DNA of 64,000 nucleotides from Ryuthela nishihirai (lineage: Eukaryota > Arthropoda > Arachnida > Araneae > Heptathelidae), in NCBI GenBank assembly GCA_038380435.1, contig JAWZYU010000007.1, positions 86,752,334-86,816,333 on the forward strand. Reading direction: 5' to 3'. Below are positions 10,937-23,087 of this stretch, piece after piece. Position numbers and translations under genes: made by a program. The notes beneath the pieces were generated by a model. That model was not told the origin of the DNA, made no database searches, and saw only the letters and a list, made by a program, of their open reading frames with translations. Each line of letters opens with the position of its first letter. The stretch's first letter is position 1.

Positions 10937-11452
10937 ATGGATTTCCAACAATTCGCCATGAAGCGAAAGCGTGAGGATCAATACGTAAGTGAACATGGAT
11001 GCCGCGTTGCGGTTGCTGATCGCAATGGGGTTCCTGTTCCTACGGTATTTGGTAATCCGCCTCCGCTTCTTCCTGAAACACTTAGCTGTTTTTTGGCTTG
11101 GTATTTGTCGCAACCATCATCCAGTGCGCACAGCGGTGATGATGGTGACGATGCACTGTTCGAGGATGAGATCCCGCCATTGTCTGCTTTCGCCAGCGGC
11201 ATTCATGGGTTGTTGTCCAAGGATTACTATTCATCGGATGTCATAGACAGCGACGATGATAGTCTTCCGTCGACGGTGCCGGTGACGTCAGATGACCGGT
11301 GCATTGCCGATTTTTCTTCGTTATCTTCGGATGAAGTAGAGAGATCTGTTGATGACTGGAATGACTCTGACACATCACAACTGCCATCTGACTCTGCATA
11401 CCAGGGTGACGATGAAGATTCTCACACTGGCGACGAAGAGGCTAATGGTTAG
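10937..11452 (+). CDS. Array-encoded acidic protein, copy 3 (171 aa, unknown)
   Basis: Intact third copy, nearly identical to copy 2. It has Val where copies 1 and 2 have Gly in the SSDEGER segment (residue 134). The basic N-terminal patch, the Pro-rich middle and the acidic tail are all kept, and the 3' hairpin is unchanged. Because the units were amplified recently, an intact frame in three copies is weak evidence of selection on its own. The base composition and the hairpin are better arguments for a real gene. Confidence 0.6.
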   Translation: MDFQQFAMKRKREDQYVSEHGCRVAVADRNGVPVPTVFGNPPPLLPETLSCFLAWYLSQPSSSAHSGDDGDDALFEDEIPPLSAFASGIHGLLSKDYYSSDVIDSDDDSLPSTVPVTSDDRCIADFSSLSSDEVERSVDDWNDSDTSQLPSDSAYQGDDEDSHTGDEEANG

Positions 11453-11470
11453 TCATCACCACAACAAAAT

Positions 11471-11486
11471 GGCTCTTTTTAGAGCC
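11471..11486 (+). promoter_or_regulatory. Histone-type 3' stem-loop, unit 3
   Basis: Identical 16-base hairpin, 18 bases after the stop codon of copy 3. Unit 4 has lost this region by deletion. Confidence 0.65.
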
Positions 11487-13621
11487 TAAAATATCAAATG
11501 AATATCAGAAACACTAATTACATTTCCGACTTGAAAGCCGCAATTTTTTTAAAGAAATCATTCTCAATCAGTATAGTGCAAATCGACGTAATTAACAATA
11601 TTACGGAAATCATTAGGCTGATGATCACTGACAACTCTTGTGGAAATAATTCTCAGTTTCCTAGACTTCATAGGTGACGCACTCTTTTATCTTTCCAAGT
11701 AGCAGGAACCTTGATCGAATTTCTGTGATCAAACTGCAGAATATTTTGCTTTTGAAGAATCGGATTTGGAAATTCGACTTTCAATTAGAAATATTGTTTT
11801 GTTGCAATGCAGGAAGAGAAGTCGAAATTTTCTAGTTAAGATACCTTTGTTTTCGCAACTATCACTCTATGTGATCAAGATGCATTATAATTCAGATAGC
11901 AGATTTGTTCAGGGTATTAGGAGAGTTCATCTTTTTTTCCGGGGAATTCAAAAATGTGGTGCAGATCCCGGAAGGAATATATATGTAGTAATCAAGGATT
12001 AAACTGTCCATCTAATGAGTAATTTTAAGGCTAGTGTCCTTTTAGCTATTCCAATGAATCTTAATATGTCACTCTCTCTTTATGGAAAAACAAGTTAAGA
12101 AATACCTCGGTTCCTCATTTGAAACATATAAATCTTACCGTTTTATTAACACCTACAGTCCTCAGTTCAATGTCCATAAATTTCAATACTCTTCTAATAT
12201 AGTGTTAAATTACTCAATTTGTGTAAACATAAAACATCTCTGTCAAAATAATGCGTAATACACAAGGACAGGAAATAAAATTTTTGAAAAAAAAAAAAAA
12301 ATTTTTTTATTGCGTCTTTTTATGCGATTTGAATCGCCTATGATTCTTTAAGTTAATTTTTATATCTATAAAAAAATTTCACTAAATGGAAAAATGGAAA
12401 TTTCATTAAAGTTTCACCTCTTAACCTATCTTTCCGTCAGGTGGATCTTTTCTAGGTTGCCAGGGTTCCATTGAATATGTGGGAATATGAGTTCCTTGGT
12501 GTAATATTCAGGTGCACTGCGTATTTTTTATTCAGTGATCTGCGTTCAAATCTGTGTATCACTGAAATACCTATTCTGAAGAAAAATAATGTAGAAAATG
12601 GATAAACAGGTGAAATTACTGAGTTTGAAATAATGTATCCCAAGCGAAATCCTCTAAATCAATACAGAAACAAACGCCAAAGGGCAGCTGATGACCGAAG
12701 GAAACGATGCTAACGGAAGTAATGTATCTGCCCATTTGTTGATGTTCTTTGCAATATAATCTGAAACCCGCCAGATGTCCCTTCGGTCAACAAAGCTCTA
12801 CTTTTCGCGGGTAACAACTAACAAAAACTGATCGGAAATCAATCTAATTCGCTTCTGTGAGATGTGTTTTGAAAACTCGAATCCTAATTTCGATTTTAAA
12901 GGAACATTCAATTATTACTTCATCCCAAATATAAATGCATTTTATTTATTATTTGCTAGCTTAAAATTTGCCACGAATATTTAGGAATGAATGGTTTTCT
13001 CGTAAGTGCCACGAAGAGTCAACCTCAAAATTCATTTGACCTCATAATCAGGTGTCATTGCCGTGATTTAGAGAAACAATATTTATAAATTTTTGTTTGT
13101 AGTCTTTTTCAGTGTGTAAGTTTCGAAGTTTCGAAATATAATAGCAACTAAAGGAAAAAAATAGGAATTCAAGAAATAATATTTCCACGATGAGTGGAAT
13201 TCGAACCTTTACAGTTATGTGTATATTGATGTAACTGCTATGATGACATCAGCTGTGTCACCTATTCACTTTGTTTCGACTCTGTATACTTGTCATTCGT
13301 GGTACCATCTAGGATTATGAAAGGCAAATTATCAAATTTTTCTCTATGTATAGAGGTCAAAAATAGGAAAATCACTCTCGCAAAAGTGATATTAAACCAA
13401 GAATCAATCAATAATAAATTCAAAGATTACATATATTTCAAGAAATTAATTTCGAACAGAGCTGACAATAGCTCAGCAGTTAAAGTAGATTCCTTATAAA
13501 AGCAAGGCTTCGGTTCCATTCTTATTAACCTGAGAAAATATACATTTCTCCTAAAATTATTTCATAAATTTTATATCTAGAGGAATGTTGTAAATTTCTT
13601 TTTGATTGCTTCTTTCATTAT

Positions 13622-13835
13622 GCCGACCCGTTTCCGAGTGGTTAGCGCACTTGGGTGTTGTTCTAACGGATCTGTGTTTGAGCCCCTGAGCAAAAGCATG
13701 GATGTTCGTGTCGTTTTTTCTGCTGCACTCCTGCGATCCTCACAGATATTCTACTGTGGGAAATAAACTGAGAGGCTCCTGTCAGACCTCTGTGGCAAGC
13801 AGCTGCTTCAGGGGTTATTTATTATTTTTATTTAT
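13622..13835 (+). mobile_element. SINE family A, array unit 4
   Basis: Same insertion. The head reads tttccgagtgg as in unit 1. Confidence 0.85.
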
Positions 13836-14789
13836 CATGCATCGATACCTTTAGCATATTGAGACCTTTACCCATGAAATGACATTAGAACAATTTTTAA
13901 ACAAAATGGATTGTCAACAGATGGGCTCATAGCGTAATTTTCATAACATCTGACACGTTATTCAGAGGCATGTGTTGGAATCTCAGTAATAAACGAAAAT
14001 GGTTTTTTAGAAAACAGTTTCTAGAATAAGACTAAAGAAAATACTAAACATATTATTGAGAAAACGAAGTTATTGGTTAACACATGTTTCCAACAGTTTA
14101 CACGTTATTAATATTCGACTAAAATTCCATTAGGCAGAACAATTTCTTTTTGCAAGAATGAGCATTTTTCTTCAAAGCATATTTGTGAAACTCTCACTCT
14201 TCTCGATTTTTCCCTCAATTCTTTTAATGTATTTCAAAATTCACATGATATGATTGGAAAACTTTACGAAGATTTGTTAGATTCAGGTGCTAAAAAATTC
14301 GTTTAATATCAGATTGTATTGCAAAGAACATAAACAAATTGGCAAATACATTTCTTCCGTTAGCATCGTTCCCCACTTACATTCCCATCACCACAAACGA
14401 ATTCAAGATACGGAAAAACTCATGTTCAGTACATTGTAAAGTTGTTGAAATGTTCAATTTTTGAACTTTCAACTGATTCGGCGCCTTTTTCTAATTTAGA
14501 CAGTATATTTTATCTTTCAATATAATACTAGAACTGTTGCAGGTTGAATCCAAGGAATCAATCGATATTATTGAATGATTCTTGGAGTAATAAGAATAAG
14601 ACTTTAGCGTGAGACACTTCGTTATCTAACTCTCTTTATGACGAAAGAAATATGACAAGTTGTCTTTCATGAACATAGATGGCGCAAGGAGCGACCAGGT
14701 AAAATTAATTGAAATATGCTAAAATTGATTGAGATACGCTAAAAGCCACTTTTTTTATTTAGTTTCAAATAGTTGTGGCCTCTGCTGAA

Positions 14790-15112
14790 ATGGATTTCCA
14801 ACAATTCGCCATGAAGCGAAAGCGTGAGGATCAATACGTAAGTGAACGTGGATGCCGCGTTGCGCTTGCTGATCGCAATGGGGTTCCTGTTCCTGCGGTA
14901 TTTGGTAATCCGCCTCCGCCTCTTCCTGAACCACTTACGTGTTTTTTGACGTAGTATTTGTCGCAACCATCATCCAGTGCGCACAGCGGTGATGATGGTG
15001 ATGATGCACTGTTCGAGGATGAGATCCCGCCATTGTCTGCTTTCGCCAGCGGCAATCATGGGTTGTTGTCCAAGGATTACTGTTCATCGGCTGTCATAGA
15101 CAGCGACGATGA
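14790..15112 (+). pseudogene. Broken array ORF, copy 4
   Basis: The frame opens at the same ATG but reaches a TAG at 14952-14954, replacing Trp55 of the intact copies. After the stop the frame stays readable through the Ser-Asp-Glu region until the unit is truncated at about 15112, so the last ~60 codons and the 3' hairpin are absent. Substitutions are more frequent than in copies 1-3. Confidence 0.85.
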
Positions 15113-16709
15113 TAATTCAGAAATGTGCTGCAGATCCCGGAAGGAATATATATGTATAATCAAGGATTAAAATGGCCATCTAATGAGTAAATTTAAGGCT
15201 AGTGTCCTTTTAGCTTTTCCAATGAATCTGAAAATGTTACTCTCTCTTTATGGAAAAACCAGTTAAGAAATACCTCGGTTCCTCATTTGAAACCTACAAA
15301 TCTTCCATTTTCTGAACACCTACAGTGCTCAGTTCTATGTCCATAAATTTCAATACTCTTCTAATATAGTATTAAATTACTCAATATTTGTAAACATAAA
15401 ACATCTCTGTCAAAATAATGCGTAATACACAAGGACAGAAAATAATATTTGTGAAAAAAAAATAGAAAATTTTGTAATGCCTCTTTTTATGCGATTTGAA
15501 TCGCCTATGATTCTTTCAGTTAATTTTTATATCTTAAAAAAAAATTTCACTAAAAGGAAAAATGGAAATTTTATTAAGCCTGGTCTTTCCGACTCTTAGC
15601 CTAGTCTTTCCGACTGTTAGCCTAGTCTTTCCGACTCTCAGCCTAGTCTTTCCGACAGGTGGATCTTTTCTTGGTTGCCAGGATTCCATTGCATATTTTG
15701 GAATATGAGTTCCTTGGTGTAATTTTCAGAGCACTGCGTATTTTTGATTCAGTGATCTGCGTTCAAATCTGTTTATCACTCAAATATCTATTCTGAAGAA
15801 AAAAATTTGGAAAATGAATAAACAGGTGAAATTACTGAGTTTGAAATAATGTATCCCAAGCGAAATCTCCTAAATCAATACAGAAACAAACGCCAAAGGG
15901 CAGTGTGTCCCTTCGGTCATCAAAGATCTATCTCTCGCGTGTTACAACTAATAAATCTGATCAGAATATATTCAATTCGCCTCTGTGAGATGTCTTTTGA
16001 ATTCTGGAATCAAGGATTAAATTGTCCATCTAATTAGTAATTTAAGGCAAGTGTCCTTCTAGCTTTTCCAACGAATCTGAACATGTCACTTTCTCTTTAT
16101 GAAAAATTGCAGATAAGAAATTCCTCGGTTCCTAATTTGCAACACTCAAATCTTACGATTTCTGAACACATATAGTGGTCTGTTCTATGTCCATTAATTT
16201 CACTACTCTTCTAAGAGACTGTTAAATTATTCAATCTGTCTAAACATAAAACATCTCTGTCAAAATAATGTGTCATACAAAAGGACAGTGAAATAATATT
16301 TTTGAGTAGAAAAAAAAATACAAATTTTTGAAATATGTCTTTTTCTGCGATTTGAATTCTATGATTATATCAATTAATTTTTATATCTATATAAAAATTC
16401 CACTGTACGAAAAAATGGAATTTTGATAAAAGTTTCACCTCTTAGCCCATTCTTTCGGACAGGTGGGTCTTTTCTAGGTTTCCAGGGTTCCATTGAATGT
16501 GTCGGAATATGAGTTCCTTTGTTTAATTTTCAGCAGCACTGTGTATTTTCAATTCGGTGATCCACATTTGAATCTGTGTAGCACTCAAAACTCTATTTTG
16601 AAGAGCAAAATTTTAGAGAATAAAAAGCAAGGTGAAATTACCGAGTTTAAAATAAATTACTCCAAATTTAATCTCGTAAATCAATACAGAAACAGATTCC
16701 ACAGTGCAG
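15113..16709 (+). repeat. Two decayed, deleted array units
   Basis: Sequence from 15113 follows a unit from its position ~413 onward to about 15900, with an internal deletion around 15900. A second restart at about 16003 again begins near unit position ~455. That copy runs to about 16709, where LINE sequence begins. Both copies have lost the ORF region. A 21-bp local amplification lies at 15577-15658. Confidence 0.85.
15577..15658 (+). repeat. 21-bp minisatellite, about 4 copies
   Basis: Four near-identical repeats of agcctagtctttccgactct. Normal units have only one related segment (taacctatctttccg) at this place, so this is a local amplification. Confidence 0.85.
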
Positions 16710-16710
16710 C

Positions 16711-17500
16711 TTGTCCCGAACATCACCTGAAGTGGATCCGAACCCCGCCCCCTACAAAATTCCAACTTTCAATCATTTTGTAGGCTTCCCTGACCCCCTT
16801 GCAACACGCAATGTCCCAGAACAACTTGATAACTCAGATAAAGTTAGAAACACTCAAAACACTGGAATTCCCACACTGATACTAAGAAATTTTTTGAACT
16901 GGAAAGAACTGAATAAAAAATTAAATAACATAGCAATAGCCCCATTCACTGCTAAATTAAGCATCGAATCAATTCGAAAAAACACCACAACTGTAGAAGA
17001 CTACAGAAAATTCAGCACCTTCTTAGAAAATAATAAACACAACTTCCATACCTTTCCTCTGAGCACAGATAAGAATCTAAAATGTGTTATAAAAAATCTC
17101 CCAGTTACTATCAGTACCGAAGACCTCAAAAATGATCTTCTCGCAAATTCAATCCCAATCATTAAGGTGGTACAATTCAACAAAGTCCCAAATAAATCAC
17201 GCTCCCAGTCTTCTTCACAGAAACTGAAAAGACAGAAAAGGCCAAATGTATTTTCAACGTCGAATTTCTCTTCAACCTAAAAATCAAAGTTGAAACTTAT
17301 AGGAATAGACCAGGAATCACACAATATCATAAATGTCAGCACTTTGGGCATGCAAAAAGCCACTGCCATCACGAAGACAGATATGTCAAATGCGCTGGCC
17401 TTCACCTCACCATCGATTGCCCACGCAGATCACAGGAAGAGCCTCTAAAATGTGCCAACTTATCAGGACCTTATACTGCAAACTACAGAGGGTGTCCTAA
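16711..17500 (+). pseudogene. LINE ORF1 (gag-like, PRE/C2HC type)
   Basis: Two frames together read as one ORF1. The first (to 17280) carries a segment around LKCVIKNLPVTISTEDLKND that matches the pre-zinc-knuckle domain of Jockey ORF1 proteins. A frameshift near 17275 leads into the knuckle region, visible as YHKCQHFGHAKSHC and KCAGLHLTIDC. The first Cys of the first knuckle is replaced, so the element is dead. The frame opens at a TTG here, so the true start has been lost or mutated. Role in the family: RNA binding in the retrotransposition particle. Confidence 0.75.
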
Positions 17501-17640
17501 CTTTCCACAACCTTCCGCAATATCAAATGCAACTGGGATTCCCCCAGAGGACTTTCACAGCTCAAACACATCGTACAACACATAGAACACATATTAATTC
17601 CATGACATATTCACAAGCAGCATCACACACTAAATAAAAA

Positions 17641-17755
17641 ATAAATAAAAATAAATACCCCCTCAAGCATCTGCTTGCCACAGAGGTCTGACAGGAGCCT
17701 GTCAGTTTATATGCCATAGTAGAAGGTCACAAAGGGAAAAACAACCCCCCCCCCA
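17641..17755 (-). mobile_element. SINE family A, 3' fragment
   Basis: Reverse-oriented tail and partial body (aataaataccccctcaagca, then the ctgacagg hairpin), lying between ORF1 and ORF2 of the LINE. The tRNA head is absent, and the fragment ends in a C run. Confidence 0.8.
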
Positions 17756-17955
17756 ATGGAAAATGACAATGGCTCAATTAGGGAATCCATTAACCAACTC
17801 CGAAACTTCACATAAATTTTTTAAAAATTTCAAAATTAAGAAATTTTATGCTTGGCTACAACTTTTATCCAGAAATTTAAGGTTGCACAATCTCCATCTG
17901 CAAAATGTGATATCATGTTCGAAGCAATCGAAAAGTTTACTAGTCTTGTCTGCGA

Positions 17956-18730
17956 TGGCGAGTGATTCACATAACCCTGAATTCACGATAGCAAATTGGA
18001 ATGCAAATGGAATAAAATCAGATCTCATGGAATTTAATGACTTCCTCACAGAATATTTAGTAGATGTAGCTCTTATTCAAGAAACTCATCTCACACCAGG
18101 TACTATTTTTAAAATCCCCAACTTTTGCTGCCATAGAACTGATCGCCTCCACAACAAAGTTGGGGGACTGCAATATTGGTTAAAAATTCGTTCAACAGGC
18201 GAACCCTACCTGTTCGACAAATGAGTAGCTTGGAGTGACCATGCCAAATATCTTGGAATCACGATTCATCAAAAACTCAACTGAAACGCAAACGTTACCA
18301 ATATAATTAAAAAGGCAAGAGCACTTCATTGTAAATTATTTCCCAACGTGGGAAATAAATCTTCTACCACCAACAAAAATAAAATCCTTCTTTTATACAC
18401 AAGTTATTAAACCTACTCTTCTATATGCAGCACCCATCTAGGGAGCAACTACCAAAACAAACCTTGCCTGAATCCAATCGGCTGAAAACAAGATATTGCG
18501 ATCAGCTATAGCAGCAACCTGGTTCGACAGATATTCCATTATTCACAGAGATCTGAACTACGACTTCATTCTGCAATGTATGAAAAAACTTGCGAAGAAC
18601 TATTTTAACCAAGCAGAAATTCATCCGAATGCATTCATTCAAAATGCTAACAAATATCAGATTGTGCCATCAGATAAATTTAAACGTCCAAGGTGCATAT
18701 TTAACATCAAGGACCCGAATAGTGGGAGAT
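17956..18730 (+). pseudogene. LINE ORF2 remnant: endonuclease start joined to C-terminus
   Basis: The frame beginning MASDSHNPEFTIANWNANGI is the N-terminus of an APE-type endonuclease (NWNANGI, then ALIQETHL with the catalytic Glu). At about 18224 the frame stops. The next sequence reads AKYLGITIHQKLN, then KPTLLYAAPI, a QSAENKILRSA segment and HRDLNYDF, which is the post-catalytic C-terminal region of Jockey reverse transcriptases, with several stops. More than a kilobase of coding sequence, including the YADD motif, is deleted. Confidence 0.75.
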
Positions 18731-19252
18731 GACAGCTATTGTCAAACTTGTGCCTATAGCTGTACTCTCCCTCCCTCCAGTCCTTTTTCCGTTTTCTTTT
18801 CCTTCCCTCCTCACACCCGATTTCTGTTCCACCTCACCTGATTCCACACACACTTACTCCCCACCATTACCCCTCCTTCTTCTATACCCCCCTTGACCTC
18901 ACTTCACCCTAACTCAATCCTTTTCTTTCACAACTCAACTGCCTCCACACCCACTTAATCCCTTCTCACCATCTAAGCCTCTTATCCCAACCACCCCACA
19001 CAGAATACTTATACACTTCAACTCTGCACAACTCTCCCATCCACCAATCACCTGTTCTTTCCTTACTGTGTCTTCCCCAACCCACAATCCTAATTTAATC
19101 CCCCCTCCCTGAAATTCAACAAGGGCAGTCTCTGCCACGGAAGCCGTTTTATGTACTAAATACAGTCAATAGACTTTAAGGATTAAATTAGATAATGCAG
19201 GTATGGACAAGTGTTTGGTACTGCTAATGTCAGCTCTGATAATTAATCTTTG

Positions 19253-21175
19253 AACTTGTCCCTTCGGTCATCAAAGATCTAATTTTTGCGGGTTACAACT
19301 AATACAAACTGATCGGAAAACAATCCAATTCGCCTCTGTGAGATGTCTTTTGAAAACTCGAAACCTCAGATCGATTTCAAAAGTTCATTCAATTATTTCT
19401 TCATCCCAAATATAAATGTAATTTATTTATTATTTACTAGCTTAAAGTTTGCCACGAATATTTAGGAATGAATATTTTTCTCGAGAGTGACCCTCGACAT
19501 TCATTTGACCTCAAAATCTGGTGTCATTGCCGTGATTTAGAGAAACATATTTCTAAATTTATGTTTGTAGATTTATTCAGTGTGCAAGTTTCGAAATATC
19601 ATAGCAACTAAAGGAAAACAATAGGAATTCAAGAAATAATATTTGACCATGAGTGGAATTCGAGCGTTCACAGTCACGTGCATGTTGATGTAACTACTAT
19701 GACGACACGAGCTCTGTAACCTATCCACTTTGTTTCGACTCTGTATACTTGTCATTCCTTGTACCATCTACGATCATGAAAGGCAAATTATCAAATTTTA
19801 TTCAATGTATGGAGGTCAAAAAATAGGAAGTCAGTCTCGCAAATGTGTTATTAAATCAAGAATCTGTCAATAATAAATTCAAAAATTACCTTTAATTCAA
19901 CAAATCATTTTGGAACAGACCTGACGATTGTCTAGCAGTTAAAGTACATTTCTTATAAAAGCAAAGCTAGGGTTGCATTCTTATTAAACTGGGAAAATAT
20001 ACATTTCTCCTAAAATAATTTCTTGAATTGTATATCTACAGGTAAGCTGTAAATTCATTTTTGATTGCTTCTTGCATTATGCCGTCCCGTGGCCTAGGGG
20101 TTAGCGCACTTGGCTGCTGATGTAAGGGACCAGAGTTTGAGCCCCGGAGCAAAGGCATGGATGTTCGTGTCGATTTTTCTGCTGCGCCCCTGCCATCCTC
20201 ACAGAGTTTTTTCTCTGGCAAATAAACTGACAGGCTCCTGTCAGACCTCTGTGGCAAGCAGTTGCTTGAGGGGGTATTTATTTTTTTTATTTTTCTTGCA
20301 TTAATATCTAGCATAAGTGAGACCTTTACCGATGAAATGATTTTAGAAAATTTTTAAAACGAAATTGATTGTCGACAGATGGGCTTGACAGCTTAGCAGT
20401 TACGACATCTGACACGTTATTCGGAGGCATGTGTTGGAATCTCAGTAATGAAAGAAAAATGGTTTTTTAAAAAACAATTTCTACAATAAGACAAAAGAAA
20501 ATTCTAAACATATTATTGAGAAAATGAAGTAATTGGTTAAGGCAAGTTTCCAACCATTTACACGTTATGAATATTCGACTAAAATTCCCTTAGGCTAAAC
20601 AATTTCATTTTAGAAGAATGGTTTTTTTTCCCCAACGCATGTTTGTGAAACTCTCACATTTCTCGATTTTTCCTTCAATTCCTTTAATGTGTTTCAAAAT
20701 TTACATGATATAATTGGAAAACTTTACGAAGAATTGTTAGATTCAGGCGCTAGAAAATTCGTTTAATATCAGATTGTATTGCAAAGGACATAAACAAATT
20801 GGCAAATACATTACTTCCTGTAGCATCGTTCCCCAGTTACATTCCCAACACCACAAACGAATTCATGATACGGAAAATCTCATTTTCAGTACATTGTCAA
20901 GTTGTTGAAATGTTCACTTTTTGAACTTTCAACTGATTCGGCGCCTTTTTCTAAATTAGACAGTATATTTTATCTTTCAATAAAATACTAGAACTGTTGC
21001 AGGTTGAATCCAAGAAATCACTCGATATTATTGAATGATTCTTGGATTAATAAAACTTTAGCGTGAGTCATTTCCTCATCTAACCTTTTTATGTCGAAAA
21101 AATATGACAACTTGTCTTCCATGAACATAGATGGCGCAAGGAGCGACAAGGTCAAATTGATTGAAATTTAGTCAC
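19253..21175 (+). repeat. Decayed array unit remnant
   Basis: Array sequence resumes after the LINE at about unit position 1245 and continues through the SINE (20081 on), the forward tRNA-like segment (~20380) and the right inverted-repeat arm (~20767-20830). It ends about 70 bp before the ORF, where a DNA transposon begins at 21176. Divergence from units 1-3 is high, and the B box of the reverse tRNA-like segment is degenerate here. Confidence 0.88.
20081..20295 (+). mobile_element. SINE family A, decayed array unit
   Basis: Same insertion in the diverged remnant. Here the tRNA head and the B-box region (gagtttgagccccgg) are closer to the family consensus than in units 1-4. Confidence 0.85.
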
Positions 21176-23087
21176 GTCGCACCCCGGCAAGAAAAGTGAC
21201 ATAACTCAAAAACGCAGTATTTGAGAAATAACTAATTAAAGAAATCAATAAAATTTATATTGAAATAGTACAAGATTCTTTTAAATTTCAGCTAAGTATT
21301 TTTGACAATAAATTTTATCGTATTCTATAGAATAATACTATGGGTCTGTAAATCAGTTCTTGTAGAATATTTGGTGCTACCAGGTAAAAATAGGTGAAGT
21401 CTCTCGGTTATGTCACTTTTTCTTGCTTCCCTATTATTTTTTTTCTGTTGTGACCCCTCAAGTAATTTTTGAAGCCCAAATTATATATTTTTACTTAGAC
21501 TTTTGACCTCAGTTAAGGTCACTACTTAGAATAAAAATGAAAAAAAAAAGTTTGAATTAGGTAACTGTTTTATTAGCTTATTTTAATGACAAAATATTAA
21601 ATGAAAATTAAGTAAGAAGTACAAAATTTACATAAACATAGATTCATAAATGGGCTTATTCAATGTGGGAATACTTTTCGCTGAGATAAGGGATTGAATA
21701 TGAGCTTTCTTTATATTAGAGATGTCCATTTTTTTCTTGTAAGCCGGAACGCATTTTATTGTAGAGATGTTCTCTTGCCTTCTCCTGGTGTTATTGACAT
21801 TAATCTGCGCTATACTTTTTGTTCGTATGTAATTTGCACAAAAAGAACTCCGGGGTTATTCTTCTGTACTTTAATTACTTTTTTGTCGCTGGTTTTTATC
21901 TGTTCGTCGTTTGATGTTTTGTTAAAGTTTGATCCTATCTGTTGAGTGAGTTTCTTCAGGTCAACAAAATCCTCGTAACTCAATTCTGTTACTTTATATG
22001 GATTTCCGGTTTTTTCGCAGATCGAATTAATCTGACGTAATCAGTGGGAATATAGATGGGACCCGATTTAAGAGCTCGTTTAATAGATTTTGCTATGACA
22101 GAGTGCACATTGTCTCCTTCACTTTGGGTGTGACCCCTGATAAAAAATTGATGTGTGATCAATTTGATTCTAAATTTTTGCACAGCGTATAGGCACATTC
22201 CCATTATGAATTTGTTCTTTTGTTGACCACAACAATTTTCCGAGTAGAGTATAATTTCAAGGTTACATCATTTTTGGTGTTAGCTTTTCCTTCTAAGTAC
22301 TTCTGACGTAATCTGACTGAAGTTCACTTACAGTTAAGTTGTAGCTGTTTATTTTACTTTTATAATAGAAGGTAGATATATCCCCTCTTGGTGCTGGCAG
22401 CACCGCTTGGAGATCATAAGTGGCTACTATAATTTTGCCTTCGCTTTCTTTTGCTCTCTTTTTATCCCCTTCTTTCTCTACTCTTGACAAAACTTTCTCC
22501 TTTTAATGTTTTTCATATTTTTCTTGTATCGCTTCTTTTTCTTCTTCCCTTGCATTGTTATAGGAGCTGCATAAGTCGCACTGATCTTTTTTCGGGGAGA
22601 AAAGAGAGATGTTAAAATTGCTGTTGAAAATTCGGGAATACATTGTGAGATTTGCAAAAGGAACATTTTTTTCAATACAGTCATTTTTGTAATCGCGGTG
22701 TAAATCAGCTAAGCTTTTCCCACCTTCTATAAACTCCCGAGTAGTTTGCGCGCGCAGGTAATGACTGTCAATTCTTGGGATTGTATTAATATGATCAACA
22801 ACACCATCTTTTATTGCGGGATCCACTTTAGAGTGGTGTCCGTGTTTTCCTCTTAGATCTTCTTGAAGAAATCCTTCCTTTAATTTGGCTATGACAGTCC
22901 TAATAGGTCGGTCATTGATGTCCAGCGTGGCCTTAAAGAAGAATTTGCAAACACGTACGTTTACCTCGTTGATTAGGAAATGGAACGCATGGTTACATTG
23001 GCGCCTACTTCCTTCTCTTTTGCACTGATACTGAGGTCTAACGGCAGTTATACTTCTAGAGATAAATTCTCGCTAGGATTTCAGACT

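Larger units (their letters stand above)
7692..11531 (+). repeat. Tandem array unit 3
   Basis: Third full unit, collinear with units 1 and 2, with an intact ORF (10937-11452) and 3' hairpin (11471-11486). It is a few bases shorter than its neighbours, partly from a small loss in the stretch just before 10300. Confidence 0.95.
11532..15112 (+). repeat. Tandem array unit 4, truncated at its ORF
   Basis: Collinear with the other units until about 15112. There, inside the acidic half of the ORF, it jumps straight into sequence equivalent to about position 413 of a unit. The ORF end, the 3' hairpin and the first ~410 bases of the following unit are therefore missing. It is visibly more diverged than units 1-3. 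An A/T homopolymer block near 12288-12308 replaces ordinary unit sequence. Confidence 0.93.
16705..19140 (+). mobile_element. Jockey-like LINE, internally deleted
   Basis: Inserted in decayed array sequence. Its pieces in order are ORF1 with zinc knuckles, a fragment of SINE A, the endonuclease start of ORF2, then directly the C-terminal end of ORF2, and a pyrimidine-rich 3' region (about 18740-19130). The catalytic reverse-transcriptase core is missing between about 18224 and 18230. Confidence 0.8.
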
